DNA of 64,000 nucleotides from Bog-473 sp963742035 (GTDB lineage: Bacteria > Actinomycetota > Acidimicrobiia > Acidimicrobiales > RAAP-2): the NCBI GenBank assembly GCA_963742035.1, contig CAVUKH010000007.1:124001-188000 (forward strand), written 5' to 3'. The translations under genes were made by a program, and so were the position numbers. The notes under the pieces are model-generated. The model made no database searches. It was not told the DNA's origin and worked only from the letters and a program-made list of their open reading frames with translations. Position 1 is the first letter of the stretch. The number at the start of each line of letters is the position of its first letter. Shown piece after piece: positions 52,542 to 61,206 of this stretch.

Positions 52542-53168
52542 ATGAAGACCTACAACTATCTGGTCCCGACCGTGATCGAGTCGTCCAACCGGGGCGAGCG
52601 AGCCTACGACCTGTACTCACGATTGCTCCGTGAGCGCATCATCTTTCTGGGGACCCCGGTCGACGATGCCGTCGCCAATCTCATCTGTGCCCAGATGCTC
52701 TTCCTCGAGTCGGAGGAGCCCGACAAGGACATCCACCTCTACATCAATTCACCCGGTGGCGAAATCACGGCGCTGTTCGCGATCTACGACACGTTGAAGT
52801 TCATAAAGGCGGATGTCTCCACCTTCTGCTTCGGTCAGGCGGCATCGGCGGCGGCCGTGCTGCTGGCGGCCGGGGCCAAGGGCAAGCGCTTCGCCCTGCC
52901 GCACGCGCGGATCCTCCTGCACCAGCCGTGGGGTGGTGTCGAGGGACAGGCCAGTGACATCGAGTTGCAGGCCAAGGAGATCCTCCGCATGCGGGACTTG
53001 CTCTCGGGGATGTTGGCCGAGGACACCGGGCAGACCCAGGAGAAGGTGGCACAGGACACCGATCGCGACTTCATCATGACGGCGGAGGAGGCGGTGACCT
53101 ACGGCGTGATCGACGAGGTCATCACAGCGCGGACGGTGGCGCCACTCGAGGCCATCGGCGCCGCGTAG
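52542..53168 (+). CDS. clpP: ClpP protease subunit
   Basis: This 208-residue serine peptidase has the catalytic triad Ser102 (GQAASAAAVLLA), His127 (LLHQPWGG) and Asp176 (DTDRD). It is the proteolytic chamber used with ClpX and ClpC. The GQAAS motif is typical of the actinobacterial ClpP2 form. Only one clpP is seen here, although two in tandem are common in this phylum. ATG 52542 has GGGGGA upstream; a GTG at 52515 overlapping the tig stop is possible. Confidence 0.95.
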   Translation: MKTYNYLVPTVIESSNRGERAYDLYSRLLRERIIFLGTPVDDAVANLICAQMLFLESEEPDKDIHLYINSPGGEITALFAIYDTLKFIKADVSTFCFGQAASAAAVLLAAGAKGKRFALPHARILLHQPWGGVEGQASDIELQAKEILRMRDLLSGMLAEDTGQTQEKVAQDTDRDFIMTAEEAVTYGVIDEVITARTVAPLEAIGAA

Positions 53169-53200
53169 GACGAGCTGGCACGGACGGGAGAGGCGATCTG

Positions 53201-54478
53201 GTGGCGAAGTTCGGAGAGGGCGGGGATCTCGTCAAATGCAGTTTCTGCGGCAAGACGCAGAAACAGGTCAAAAAGCTGATCGCGGGGCCAGGTGTCTACA
53301 TCTGCGACGAGTGCATCGACTTGTGCAACGACATCATCGCCGAGGAGCGTGACGAATCCACCGAGCTGAGCTTCGAGGACCTGCCCAAGCCGCGGGAGAT
53401 CTTCGACTTCCTCAACGACTACGTCGTCGGGCAGGAGTACGCCAAGAAGATTCTCTCCGTTGCGGTCTACAACCACTACAAGCGCGTGCAGGCCGGCCCC
53501 CCGGGGGGCGAGGACGGTGTCGAGCTGGCGAAGTCGAACATCCTGCTCCTGGGCCCTACCGGCTGCGGCAAGACGCTCCTGGCCCAGACGCTCGCTCGCA
53601 TGCTCAACGTTCCGTTCGCCATTGCCGACGCCACGGCGCTGACCGAGGCCGGGTATGTCGGTGAGGATGTGGAGAACATCCTCCTGAAGCTGATTCAGGC
53701 CGCCGACTACGACGTCAAGCGAGCCGAGACGGGCATCATCTACATCGACGAGATCGACAAGATCGCCCGCAAGAGCGAGAACCCCTCCATCACTCGTGAC
53801 GTATCGGGTGAGGGCGTGCAGCAGGCACTGCTGAAGATCCTGGAGGGCACGACCGCCTCCGTACCACCGCAGGGCGGACGCAAGCATCCCCACCAGGAAT
53901 TCATTCAGATCGACACGACCAACATTTTGTTCATCTGTGGTGGCGCTTTTGCCGGGCTCGACAAGGTCATCGAGTCCCGAATCGGCAAGCGCGGCATCGG
54001 TTTCCGCGCCGAGGTGCATCGCAAGGATCGGGAGGACGGCGAAATCCTGCGACACGTGCTCCCCGAGGACCTGATCAAGTTCGGCCTCATTCCCGAGTTC
54101 ATCGGTCGCCTGCCGGTCGTCAGCGCCGTGTCGCCGCTGTTCAAGGAGGCGCTGGTCCAAATCCTCGTCGAGCCCAAGAACGCCCTGACCCGCCAGTACG
54201 AGCGGGTGTTTGCGCTCGACAACGTCGAGCTCGAGTTCACACCCGACGCGCTCGAGGCGGTGGCCGAGCAGGCGCTGCTGCGTGGCACGGGGGCCCGCGG
54301 CCTGCGCGCCATCCTCGAAGAGGTGCTGCTGGACGTGATGTACGACCTGCCCAGCCGGACCGACGTCGGCAAGTGCGTCGTGGACCGCTCGGTGGTGCTC
54401 GATCGTGTGGCACCGACTCTCGTGCCGCTCGGAGGCGCGCCGGTCAAGTCGACCCGATCGCGCCGCGCCGCCTCCTGA
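53201..54478 (+). CDS. clpX: ClpX ATPase
   Basis: This 425-residue AAA+ unfoldase has the N-terminal zinc-binding domain (Cys13, Cys16, Cys35, Cys38), Walker A GPTGCGKT (118-125), Walker B IIYIDEIDK and the C-terminal RIGKRGIGF-type pore and IGF-loop region. It unfolds substrates for ClpP. The GTG at 53201 is the start. The valS gene often found after clpX is absent; folC follows 20 nt later. Confidence 0.96.
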   Translation: MAKFGEGGDLVKCSFCGKTQKQVKKLIAGPGVYICDECIDLCNDIIAEERDESTELSFEDLPKPREIFDFLNDYVVGQEYAKKILSVAVYNHYKRVQAGPPGGEDGVELAKSNILLLGPTGCGKTLLAQTLARMLNVPFAIADATALTEAGYVGEDVENILLKLIQAADYDVKRAETGIIYIDEIDKIARKSENPSITRDVSGEGVQQALLKILEGTTASVPPQGGRKHPHQEFIQIDTTNILFICGGAFAGLDKVIESRIGKRGIGFRAEVHRKDREDGEILRHVLPEDLIKFGLIPEFIGRLPVVSAVSPLFKEALVQILVEPKNALTRQYERVFALDNVELEFTPDALEAVAEQALLRGTGARGLRAILEEVLLDVMYDLPSRTDVGKCVVDRSVVLDRVAPTLVPLGGAPVKSTRSRRAAS

Positions 54479-54498
54479 CCGAACCGGGACCGTCGTCC

Positions 54499-55857
54499 GT
54501 GGAGAGTGCCGCGGCACCGCCCTTTGACAGCGTGACGGAGGCCGTGGCCTGGCTCGATGGCCATGTCGACTTCGAGTCGAACATGCCTCGCCGTCGCGCT
54601 GTGCCGACCCTGGATCGCATGTGCGCGCTCACCGCCCTGCTCGGAGAGCCGCAGGCCTCCATTCCCTCCATCCACATCACCGGCACGAACGGCAAGGGGT
54701 CGACATCGGCCATGGCCACGTCGCTGCTCATGGCCAAAGGCCTGACCGTCGGCACCTACACCAGCCCGAACCTCCACACGGTGGGCGAGCGATTGGCTCA
54801 CAACGGCGAGCCGATCGACGACGCGTCCCTGACCAACGTGCTCACGGAGCTGGCGCTGCTCGAGCCGTTGCTGCCGGAGCGCCCCACCCGCTTCGAGCTG
54901 CTCACAGCCGCTGCGCTCGCCTGGTTCTCCACCGAGGCGGTCGACGTCATGGTGGTCGAGGTCGGACTGGGCGGGACGTGGGACTGCACGAACGTCGTCC
55001 GGGGCGACGTGGCGGTGCTCACCAACGTGAGCTTCGACCACACGGACGTCCTTGGTCCGACGCTGGAGGGGATCGCCACGGACAAGGCTGGCATCATCGA
55101 GCCGGAGAGCCGGGTCGTGGTGGGGGAGATGGCCCCCGAGCTGGTTGAGATCGTCACCAGACGGGCGCTCGACGTCGGGGCAACCTCGGTGTGGGTGGCC
55201 GGGCGTGACTTCGGTTGTGCGTCCAACCGGGTCGCTGTCGGCGGGCGCATGGTGACCTTGTGGACCCCCGGCGGTCGCTACGACGACATCCTCGTGCCGC
55301 TGCACGGCGCGCACCAAGGTGTGAACGCCTCGGTGGCGCTGGCGGCGGTGGAGGCGTTCTTCGGAGATCCGCTGGTGGACGAGGTGGTCGAGGAGGGGCT
55401 GGCCGCGGTACGCGTACCGGGTCGTCTGGAGGTTTTGGGACGCCGCCCGTTGTTGCTCGTTGACGGCGCGCACAACGCGGCGGGCATGGCAGCGCTCGCC
55501 GACGCGCTGGGCGAGGAGTTCGCGGTCGACGGGGACACGGTGGCGGTGGTCGGGATGCTGTCCGGCCGCGATCCATCGGCCATGCTCGCACCGTTGGCCG
55601 CGGTCGGTGTGGCCGCGGTCATCGCCTGCGAACCGGACTCGCCGCGCGCCATGCCGGTCACGGCGGTCTCCGAGGCGGGTCGCGCCCTGGGATTGACCGT
55701 GTACGAGGAGCCGAATGTGACCGATGCGCTCCACCAGGCCCGCGCCATGGTCGACGCCGACGGGCTCGTGGTTGTGGCCGGGTCGCTGTACGTCGTCGGC
55801 ACCGCGCGCGCCGATGCGTTGGCGGCCGCCGTCCCCTGGGAGGAAGCTGGTCGCTGA
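54499..55857 (+). CDS. folC: Folylpolyglutamate synthase/dihydrofolate synthase
   Basis: This 452-residue Mur-ligase-fold enzyme has the P-loop HITGTNGKGSTS near residue 57, TYTSPNLHTVGERLAHNG for folate, and GGTWDCTNV followed by NVSFDHTDVLG, then DGAHNAAGM in the C-terminal domain. It adds glutamate to dihydropteroate or folates. The GTG at 54499 gives the normal N-terminus. It follows clpX with 20 nt and is followed by ndk 61 nt later. Confidence 0.92.
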   Translation: MESAAAPPFDSVTEAVAWLDGHVDFESNMPRRRAVPTLDRMCALTALLGEPQASIPSIHITGTNGKGSTSAMATSLLMAKGLTVGTYTSPNLHTVGERLAHNGEPIDDASLTNVLTELALLEPLLPERPTRFELLTAAALAWFSTEAVDVMVVEVGLGGTWDCTNVVRGDVAVLTNVSFDHTDVLGPTLEGIATDKAGIIEPESRVVVGEMAPELVEIVTRRALDVGATSVWVAGRDFGCASNRVAVGGRMVTLWTPGGRYDDILVPLHGAHQGVNASVALAAVEAFFGDPLVDEVVEEGLAAVRVPGRLEVLGRRPLLLVDGAHNAAGMAALADALGEEFAVDGDTVAVVGMLSGRDPSAMLAPLAAVGVAAVIACEPDSPRAMPVTAVSEAGRALGLTVYEEPNVTDALHQARAMVDADGLVVVAGSLYVVGTARADALAAAVPWEEAGR

Positions 55858-55918
55858 CCGCCGCAGTCTGACCGGCGCGGTCTGACCGGCGGCCGAGGTT
55901 GTGTAGTGTCCAACCCTC

Positions 55919-56335
55919 GTGGACCGCACCCTTGTCATTGTGAAGCCCGACGGCGTTGAGCGAGGCCTGGCCGGCGAAGTCCTGAGTCGCCTGGAGCACA
56001 AGAATCTGCGTCTGGTGGCCGCCGAGCTCCGTACCATCACGAAGGAATTGGCCGAGACCCACTACGCCGAACACGTGGAGCGTCCGTTCTTCGGCGACCT
56101 GGTCGCCTTCATCACCCGCTCGCCCGCCCTCATCTTGGTGGTCGAGGGGCCGAAAGACACCTACGCCGTGGTGCGTCTGATGATGGGCACGACGAACCCA
56201 GCCGAGGCGGCGCCAGGGACCATCCGGGGCGATTACGGGATTGAAACGACCGAGAACTTGGTGCACGGTTCCGACTCCCACGAGTCGGCGGCGCGGGAGA
56301 TCGGTCTCTTCTTCCCCGGTCTGGCCACCGCCTGA
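55919..56335 (+). CDS. ndk: Nucleoside diphosphate kinase
   Basis: This 138-residue NDK has TLVIVKPDGVERGL, RPFFGDLV and the active-site ENLVHGSDS with His116. It keeps nucleoside triphosphate pools balanced through a phosphohistidine intermediate. The GTG at 55919 is the start. A TAGTGT box (55904-55909) lies 9 nt upstream, indicating its own near-leaderless promoter. Confidence 0.95.
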   Translation: MDRTLVIVKPDGVERGLAGEVLSRLEHKNLRLVAAELRTITKELAETHYAEHVERPFFGDLVAFITRSPALILVVEGPKDTYAVVRLMMGTTNPAEAAPGTIRGDYGIETTENLVHGSDSHESAAREIGLFFPGLATA

Positions 56336-56401
56336 CTCTTCGGCGCGGCCGGCCAACGCCGGTGTAATTGCAGGCCGAAAGGGCATTCTGCGGCGCCCGC
56401 C

Positions 56402-56430
56402 TTGTGAACCCTCCCGCAGTCCCATAGCCT
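56402..56430 (+). promoter_or_regulatory. Predicted mreB promoter
   Basis: TTGTGA (56402-56407) and TAGCCT (56425-56430) are spaced by 17 nt. The mreB ATG is at 56500, with a GGGAGAG ribosome site 9 nt before it. This would drive the mreBCD-mrdA operon. Confidence 0.5.
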
Positions 56431-56499
56431 GTGGGCGCACCATCACGGGCGCCGGCTCTCGCCGACGCCCATCTGGAATTTCTCGGGAGAGCCTCAACT

Positions 56500-57531
56500 A
56501 TGGCCGAAAATCGCCTTTCCCTCCTTGGTCGTGACATGGCTGTCGACCTCGGTACCGCGAACACCCTGGTGTACGTCCGCGGCCGTGGCATCGTGCTCAA
56601 TGAGCCCTCCGTGGTGGCCGTCGACATAAAGGACGGGCGCCCGCTTGCCGTGGGTGCGGAAGCGAAGAGGATGATCGGCCGTACCCCGTCGAACATCCAG
56701 GCCATCCGGCCGCTCAAGGACGGGGTCATCGCCGACTTCGAGATCTGCGAGAAGATGCTTCGCTACTTCATCCACCGAGTGCACCAGCGCCGCTTCGCCA
56801 AGCCGCGCATGGTGATCTGCGTTCCTTCCGGGATCACCGGTGTGGAACGCCGCGCCGTGATGGAGGCCGCCGAGTACGCCGGGGCACGCCGGGCCTACAT
56901 CATTGAGGAGCCGATGGCCGCGGCCATCGGAGCCGGCCTTCCGGTGCACGAGCCGACCGGCAACATGGTGGTCGACATCGGCGGCGGGACGACTGAGGTT
57001 GCCGTCATCTCCCTCGGTGGCATCGTGACGAGTCAGTCGGTGCGTATCGGGGGCGACGAGCTGGACGAGGCGATTGTGTCGTTCGTCAAGAAGGAGTTCA
57101 GCCTGGCGCTCGGAGAGCGCACCGCAGAGGAGATCAAAATCACGCTCGGGTCGGCCTACCCGTTGGAGCAGGAGCTGCACGCCGAGATCCGGGGTCGTGA
57201 CCTCGTCAGCGGGCTCCCGAAGACGATCGTCGTCTCGACCGAGGAGATCCGGCGGGCCATTGAGGAGCCAGTGTCCGCCATCATCGACGCCGTCAAGGTG
57301 ACCTTGGACCGGACACCTCCGGAACTGGCAGCGGACATCATGGAACAGGGCATCGTGCTCACCGGCGGGGGCGCCTTGCTCCACGGGCTCGAGTCTCGCC
57401 TCCAGCATGAGACCGGCATGCCCATCGTCGTGGCCAGGGATCCGCTGAACTGCGTCGCCATCGGCAGCGGCCAGTGCCTGGAAGAGTTCGAAGCGCTGAA
57501 GCGGGTGCTGATCACCACCTCCACTCGCTGA
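56500..57531 (+). CDS. mreB: Rod-shape-determining actin-like protein MreB
   Basis: This 343-residue protein has DMAVDLGTANTLVYVRGRGIV, the phosphate-binding VVDIGGGTTEVAVISLGGI, and adenosine-binding GIVLTGGGALLHGL. It polymerises on the inner membrane and guides the elongation machinery. ATG 56500 with GGGAGAG upstream. The gene begins an operon with mreC (22 nt gap), mreD and mrdA. It supports a rod-shaped cell. Confidence 0.96.
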   Translation: MAENRLSLLGRDMAVDLGTANTLVYVRGRGIVLNEPSVVAVDIKDGRPLAVGAEAKRMIGRTPSNIQAIRPLKDGVIADFEICEKMLRYFIHRVHQRRFAKPRMVICVPSGITGVERRAVMEAAEYAGARRAYIIEEPMAAAIGAGLPVHEPTGNMVVDIGGGTTEVAVISLGGIVTSQSVRIGGDELDEAIVSFVKKEFSLALGERTAEEIKITLGSAYPLEQELHAEIRGRDLVSGLPKTIVVSTEEIRRAIEEPVSAIIDAVKVTLDRTPPELAADIMEQGIVLTGGGALLHGLESRLQHETGMPIVVARDPLNCVAIGSGQCLEEFEALKRVLITTSTR

Positions 57532-57553
57532 TCGATCGACCGGTTTCTCCTGG

Positions 57554-58387
57554 GTGGCCCGGTCCAGGCGGTCTCGCCGTACCCTGACGGTGATCGTCCT
57601 CGTCGTTCTCTCGCTCTCACTCATCTCGCTCGACCAGAACGGACGAACGCACAGCCTGACGTCGGGGGTCAAGTCCGTCGCCAACGACGTGTACGCGCCG
57701 CTGCGCCAGGGAGTCCTCGACATCATCAGCCCGATCGGCAATTTCTTCGCCGGCGCCTTCAACTACGGATCCGTGCAGGCGCAGAACGAGCGCTTGCAGC
57801 GCACACTGGGCCAGCTGCGCGCCGCGCAGCTTGAACGGGGTTTCGAACAGAACCAGCTGCGCGAGATCACGGCGCTCCAAAACCTTCCTTTCCTGCAGTC
57901 GTTGCCGACCGTCACCGCGGAGACGGTTGACGAGTACTCGTCGAACTTCACGGCCACGATCACACTCGACAAGGGTCGTGCCGACGGCGTCGATGTCGGC
58001 TACCCCGTCGTCGGTGCTGGTGGTCTGGTCGGTCAGGTCATTCAAGCCTTCCACCACACGTCCGTCGTCCGCCTCGTCACAGACGGGCAGTCGAAGGTCG
58101 GGGTCATGTTCGGCAGTGACCAGGCCACGGGGATCGTCGACGGGCAGGGGCCATCCAATTCAATGACGGCGGACCTGGTCGCGCCGCGCACGCCACTGCG
58201 GAAGGGCGAGCCCATGTTCACCAGCAGTCTCGATGCGGCGGCCTTCCCTCCGGGCATCCCCGTTGCAACCGTCCGGACCTTCCATACCGCTCCTGGGGCC
58301 AGCCAGGAGACGATCCACGTCGATCCGGCGGCCGACCTCAGCCAGCTGGCCTACGTCGATGTCGTGCAGTGGGTGCCGAACACATGA
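57554..58387 (+). CDS. mreC: Rod-shape-determining protein MreC
   Basis: This 277-residue protein has a short basic N-terminus, a membrane segment (LTVIVLVVLSLSLISL), a coiled coil at about 75-105 (QAQNERLQRTLGQLRAAQLERGFEQNQL region), and two beta-barrel domains with GYPVVGAGGLVGQV and VGVMFGSDQATGIVDG. It scaffolds the periplasmic side of the elongasome. The GTG at 57554 is the start. The stop overlaps mreD by 4 nt (ATGA). Confidence 0.92.
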   Translation: MARSRRSRRTLTVIVLVVLSLSLISLDQNGRTHSLTSGVKSVANDVYAPLRQGVLDIISPIGNFFAGAFNYGSVQAQNERLQRTLGQLRAAQLERGFEQNQLREITALQNLPFLQSLPTVTAETVDEYSSNFTATITLDKGRADGVDVGYPVVGAGGLVGQVIQAFHHTSVVRLVTDGQSKVGVMFGSDQATGIVDGQGPSNSMTADLVAPRTPLRKGEPMFTSSLDAAAFPPGIPVATVRTFHTAPGASQETIHVDPAADLSQLAYVDVVQWVPNT

Positions 58388-58920
58388 CCGGGCGCTCCAT
58401 GCTCCGGGTCGCGCTGGTCATCTTCATTGTGCTGATGGTGCAGCAGACCGTCATGGTGGCGCTGCGGATCGGCGGGGCTCATCCCGACCTGCTCTGGCTG
58501 CTGCCGATCACGGCCGCCCTCCTCGATGGCCCCGAAACGGGGGCCATCGTCGGTTTCTGGTCGGGCTTGGCGTTCGACCTCGTGCTCCCGACGCCCTTCG
58601 GGCTGTCTGCCCTGGTCGGGTGCGTGTTGGGCTTCGCTGTGGGGTCTCTCACAACGGCCGCCGACCCCCGCGCCACCTGGCTCAAGCCGGTGGCCGCGGT
58701 CGCGGGGAGCGTCGGAGCGGACATGCTGTTCGCCGTGCTCGGCGCAATCCTCGGACAGGGCCAGATGGTCCAGGTGGACTTTCTCTCTCTGATTTTGGTG
58801 GTCGGTATCTCGAGCGTCGTGCTCGTCCTGCCCGTCAACCGGCTGATGCGGTGGGCCCTGGCCGGGGAGAACAACCGCCGCTCGCTGGTCCCGGCCCAGG
58901 CCGACGGCAGGGCCTGGTGA
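58384..58920 (+). CDS. mreD: Rod-shape-determining protein MreD
   Basis: This 178-residue integral membrane protein has about five transmembrane helices (MLRVALVIFIVLMVQQTVM, HPDLLWLLPITAALLDG). The GxxxGFWSGLAFDLVLPTPFG segment is typical of MreD. It partners MreC and PBP2. ATG 58384 overlaps the mreC stop, and its stop overlaps the mrdA GTG, so the operon is translationally coupled. Confidence 0.9.
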   Translation: MTGRSMLRVALVIFIVLMVQQTVMVALRIGGAHPDLLWLLPITAALLDGPETGAIVGFWSGLAFDLVLPTPFGLSALVGCVLGFAVGSLTTAADPRATWLKPVAAVAGSVGADMLFAVLGAILGQGQMVQVDFLSLILVVGISSVVLVLPVNRLMRWALAGENNRRSLVPAQADGRAW

Positions 58921-61184
58921 AGCGCACCCTTCGCCACCCGATCCGCGGCGACCGGCTGCACCCCAAGCCCTCCACACGCCCGGCGAAGCAGAGCGCGTGG
59001 AGGGGCAACGCCCGAGGGCCTCGGATGCGGCCCCGCAAGAGCGTCAACGTGGCCTCCATCGTCGGCTCGCCCGAGGAAGAGGAGGCCCGTCCGAATCTTC
59101 GACTGCGCATCGTCGGGATCGTCGTACTGCTGCTGTTCGGTGTCCTCATCCTGCGGCTTTGGACGTTGCAGGTCGTCGAGGGGAAGAGCTATGCGGCGGC
59201 AGTGACGCGCAATCAGGTGCGTGTGGTCAGTGTCGATGCCCCCCGCGGCGAGATCGTCGATCGTGAGGGGACGGTCCTCGTGACCAACAACTCGCAAGAG
59301 GAGATCCTGCTCGCGCTCAACGAGGACCTGCTCCTGCAGATCCAGCACAAGCAGACCCCCAGCATCGTGGCCATGGTGGCGGCCCTGGTGGGCCAGACCC
59401 CCGCACAGGTTGAGGCCTCAATCCTGAAGGCCTCCAATCAGAACGGTCCTTATCAACCAGCGCCGATTGCGGTCGGTGTCTCCCAGGCCACGGTGCAATA
59501 CCTCGAGACCCACCAATCGGAGTACCCCGGGGTCAGCGTCCAGACCGTGGCGCAGCGGACATATCCCCAAGGAGGCACGACCGCCACCCACGTCCTGGGG
59601 TATCTGGGTGCGATCTCGGGCAGCTACCTCGCAGCCCACCCCGACGACGGCTACACCCAGGCGAGCCAGATCGGCGTCTCAGGGATCGAGGCCCAGTACG
59701 AGCCCTACCTGAAAGGCGTGCCCGGACGGCAGGCCCTCTCCGTCGACGCCAGCGGCAATGTCGTGGGCACCCTGAGTTCCACCGCACCGCAGATCGGGGA
59801 CACGGTCGTGCTCAATATCGACACGGGCCTGCAGCAAGAGGTGCAGAACGACCTGCAGGCGCAGATTCTGGCCGACCGCAGCACACCCGACCAGGTCGAT
59901 GGTGGCGTGCGACCGCCGGCGCCGAACGGCGCCGTCATCGTGATGAACCCGCAGAACGGCCAGGTGTACGCCATGGCCTCGTTTCCGACCTATGACCTGA
60001 ACGAGTGGGTGGGCGGAATCTCCACGGCCAACTTCACCGCGCTGCAGCAGAGCGGCGCAGAGAACAACAACGTCATTGAAGGTCAGTACACGCCCGGGTC
60101 GACCTTCAAGCTCGTCACGGCGACGGCCGCCCTCCAGGACGGCCTCATTTCGCCGACGACGCCGTTCGCGGATACGGGGACCTTCAAGATCCAGGGCTGC
60201 CCCGCCCCCGGGGTCAACAACGACACGGGCTGCACCCTGAGCGACGACCCCGGTGACCCCAAGGGGACCTACAACGTCTCGAGCGCGCTGTCCGTATCGA
60301 GCGACTCGTTCTTCTACAACCTGGGCGAGATGTTCTGGGAGCAACAGTCCAAGTACGGCGAAACGCCGATCCAAGAAGAGGCGACGGCCTACGGGGAGGG
60401 GACGATCACGGGTGTCGATCTGCCCGGCGAAGGGCAGGGGCGCGTCGACAGCAAGGCGACCAGGGCCAAACTGCACGCGGAGGCTCCCAAGGCGTTCCCC
60501 TACGCGGCATCGTGGTTCACGGGGGACAACATCGAGATGGCCTTCGGCCAGGGCGAGACGATACTGACGCCGATTGAGCAGGCAGAGGCGTACTCCACGT
60601 TCGCCAACGGAGGCACACGCTACGCCCCCCAGGTGGCTTCGGAGATCGTCGACCCGCTCAGCGGCAAGATCATCAAGAAGATCGAACCCGAGGTCACGGG
60701 GAAGGTTCCGATCTCTCCGAGCACCTACAGCGCCATCCTCCAAGGTCTCGAGGGCGTCATCTCGAGCAGGAACGGAACGGCATATCAGGATTTCCAGGGG
60801 TTCCCGGCCTCATGGAATCTCGCGGGCAAGACGGGCACGGCATCGAACCAAGGCCCAGCGGGCCAGAAGCTCGAGCCAAACAGCTGGTTCGTGGCGTTCG
60901 GGCCCAACCCGAACCCCCAGTACCTCGTGCTCGCCGTCATCGATCAGGGTGGCTACGGCGCGCAGGCCGCCGCACCGCTCGTGCGCAACATCTTCAATTA
61001 CATCGTGGCCCACCCTGGGATCAACGGCGCAGTCAAGACGCCCACGCCGGCCAGTCCAGCCAGCGAGACGGCGCCGACGACGGTCCCGCCTGCGGGAACG
61101 TCGCCGACGACAACAGCGGTGCCGAACCCGGGGGCGACGGGTGGCTCCGGTTCGACGACCTCGACGTCAACGGGCGGAGGCTGA
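58917..61184 (+). CDS. mrdA: Penicillin-binding protein 2 (class B)
   Basis: This 755-residue transpeptidase has a basic N-terminal tail of about 55 residues, a membrane helix (LRIVGIVVLLLFGVLILRLW) and a dimerisation domain beginning VSVDAPRGEIVDREG. The transpeptidase domain has PGSTFK (Ser395), the second motif around SSDSFFYN (462-466) and AGKTGTA (Lys638). The C-terminus is threonine- and proline-rich. It crosslinks peptidoglycan during elongation. GTG 58917 overlaps the mreD stop; ATG 59025 would drop part of the tail. rodA would be expected next but is absent. Confidence 0.93.
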   Translation: MKRTLRHPIRGDRLHPKPSTRPAKQSAWRGNARGPRMRPRKSVNVASIVGSPEEEEARPNLRLRIVGIVVLLLFGVLILRLWTLQVVEGKSYAAAVTRNQVRVVSVDAPRGEIVDREGTVLVTNNSQEEILLALNEDLLLQIQHKQTPSIVAMVAALVGQTPAQVEASILKASNQNGPYQPAPIAVGVSQATVQYLETHQSEYPGVSVQTVAQRTYPQGGTTATHVLGYLGAISGSYLAAHPDDGYTQASQIGVSGIEAQYEPYLKGVPGRQALSVDASGNVVGTLSSTAPQIGDTVVLNIDTGLQQEVQNDLQAQILADRSTPDQVDGGVRPPAPNGAVIVMNPQNGQVYAMASFPTYDLNEWVGGISTANFTALQQSGAENNNVIEGQYTPGSTFKLVTATAALQDGLISPTTPFADTGTFKIQGCPAPGVNNDTGCTLSDDPGDPKGTYNVSSALSVSSDSFFYNLGEMFWEQQSKYGETPIQEEATAYGEGTITGVDLPGEGQGRVDSKATRAKLHAEAPKAFPYAASWFTGDNIEMAFGQGETILTPIEQAEAYSTFANGGTRYAPQVASEIVDPLSGKIIKKIEPEVTGKVPISPSTYSAILQGLEGVISSRNGTAYQDFQGFPASWNLAGKTGTASNQGPAGQKLEPNSWFVAFGPNPNPQYLVLAVIDQGGYGAQAAAPLVRNIFNYIVAHPGINGAVKTPTPASPASETAPTTVPPAGTSPTTTAVPNPGATGGSGSTTSTSTGGG

Positions 61185-61206
61185 GCGTCCCCTAGGGTTG
61201 GTGTGC

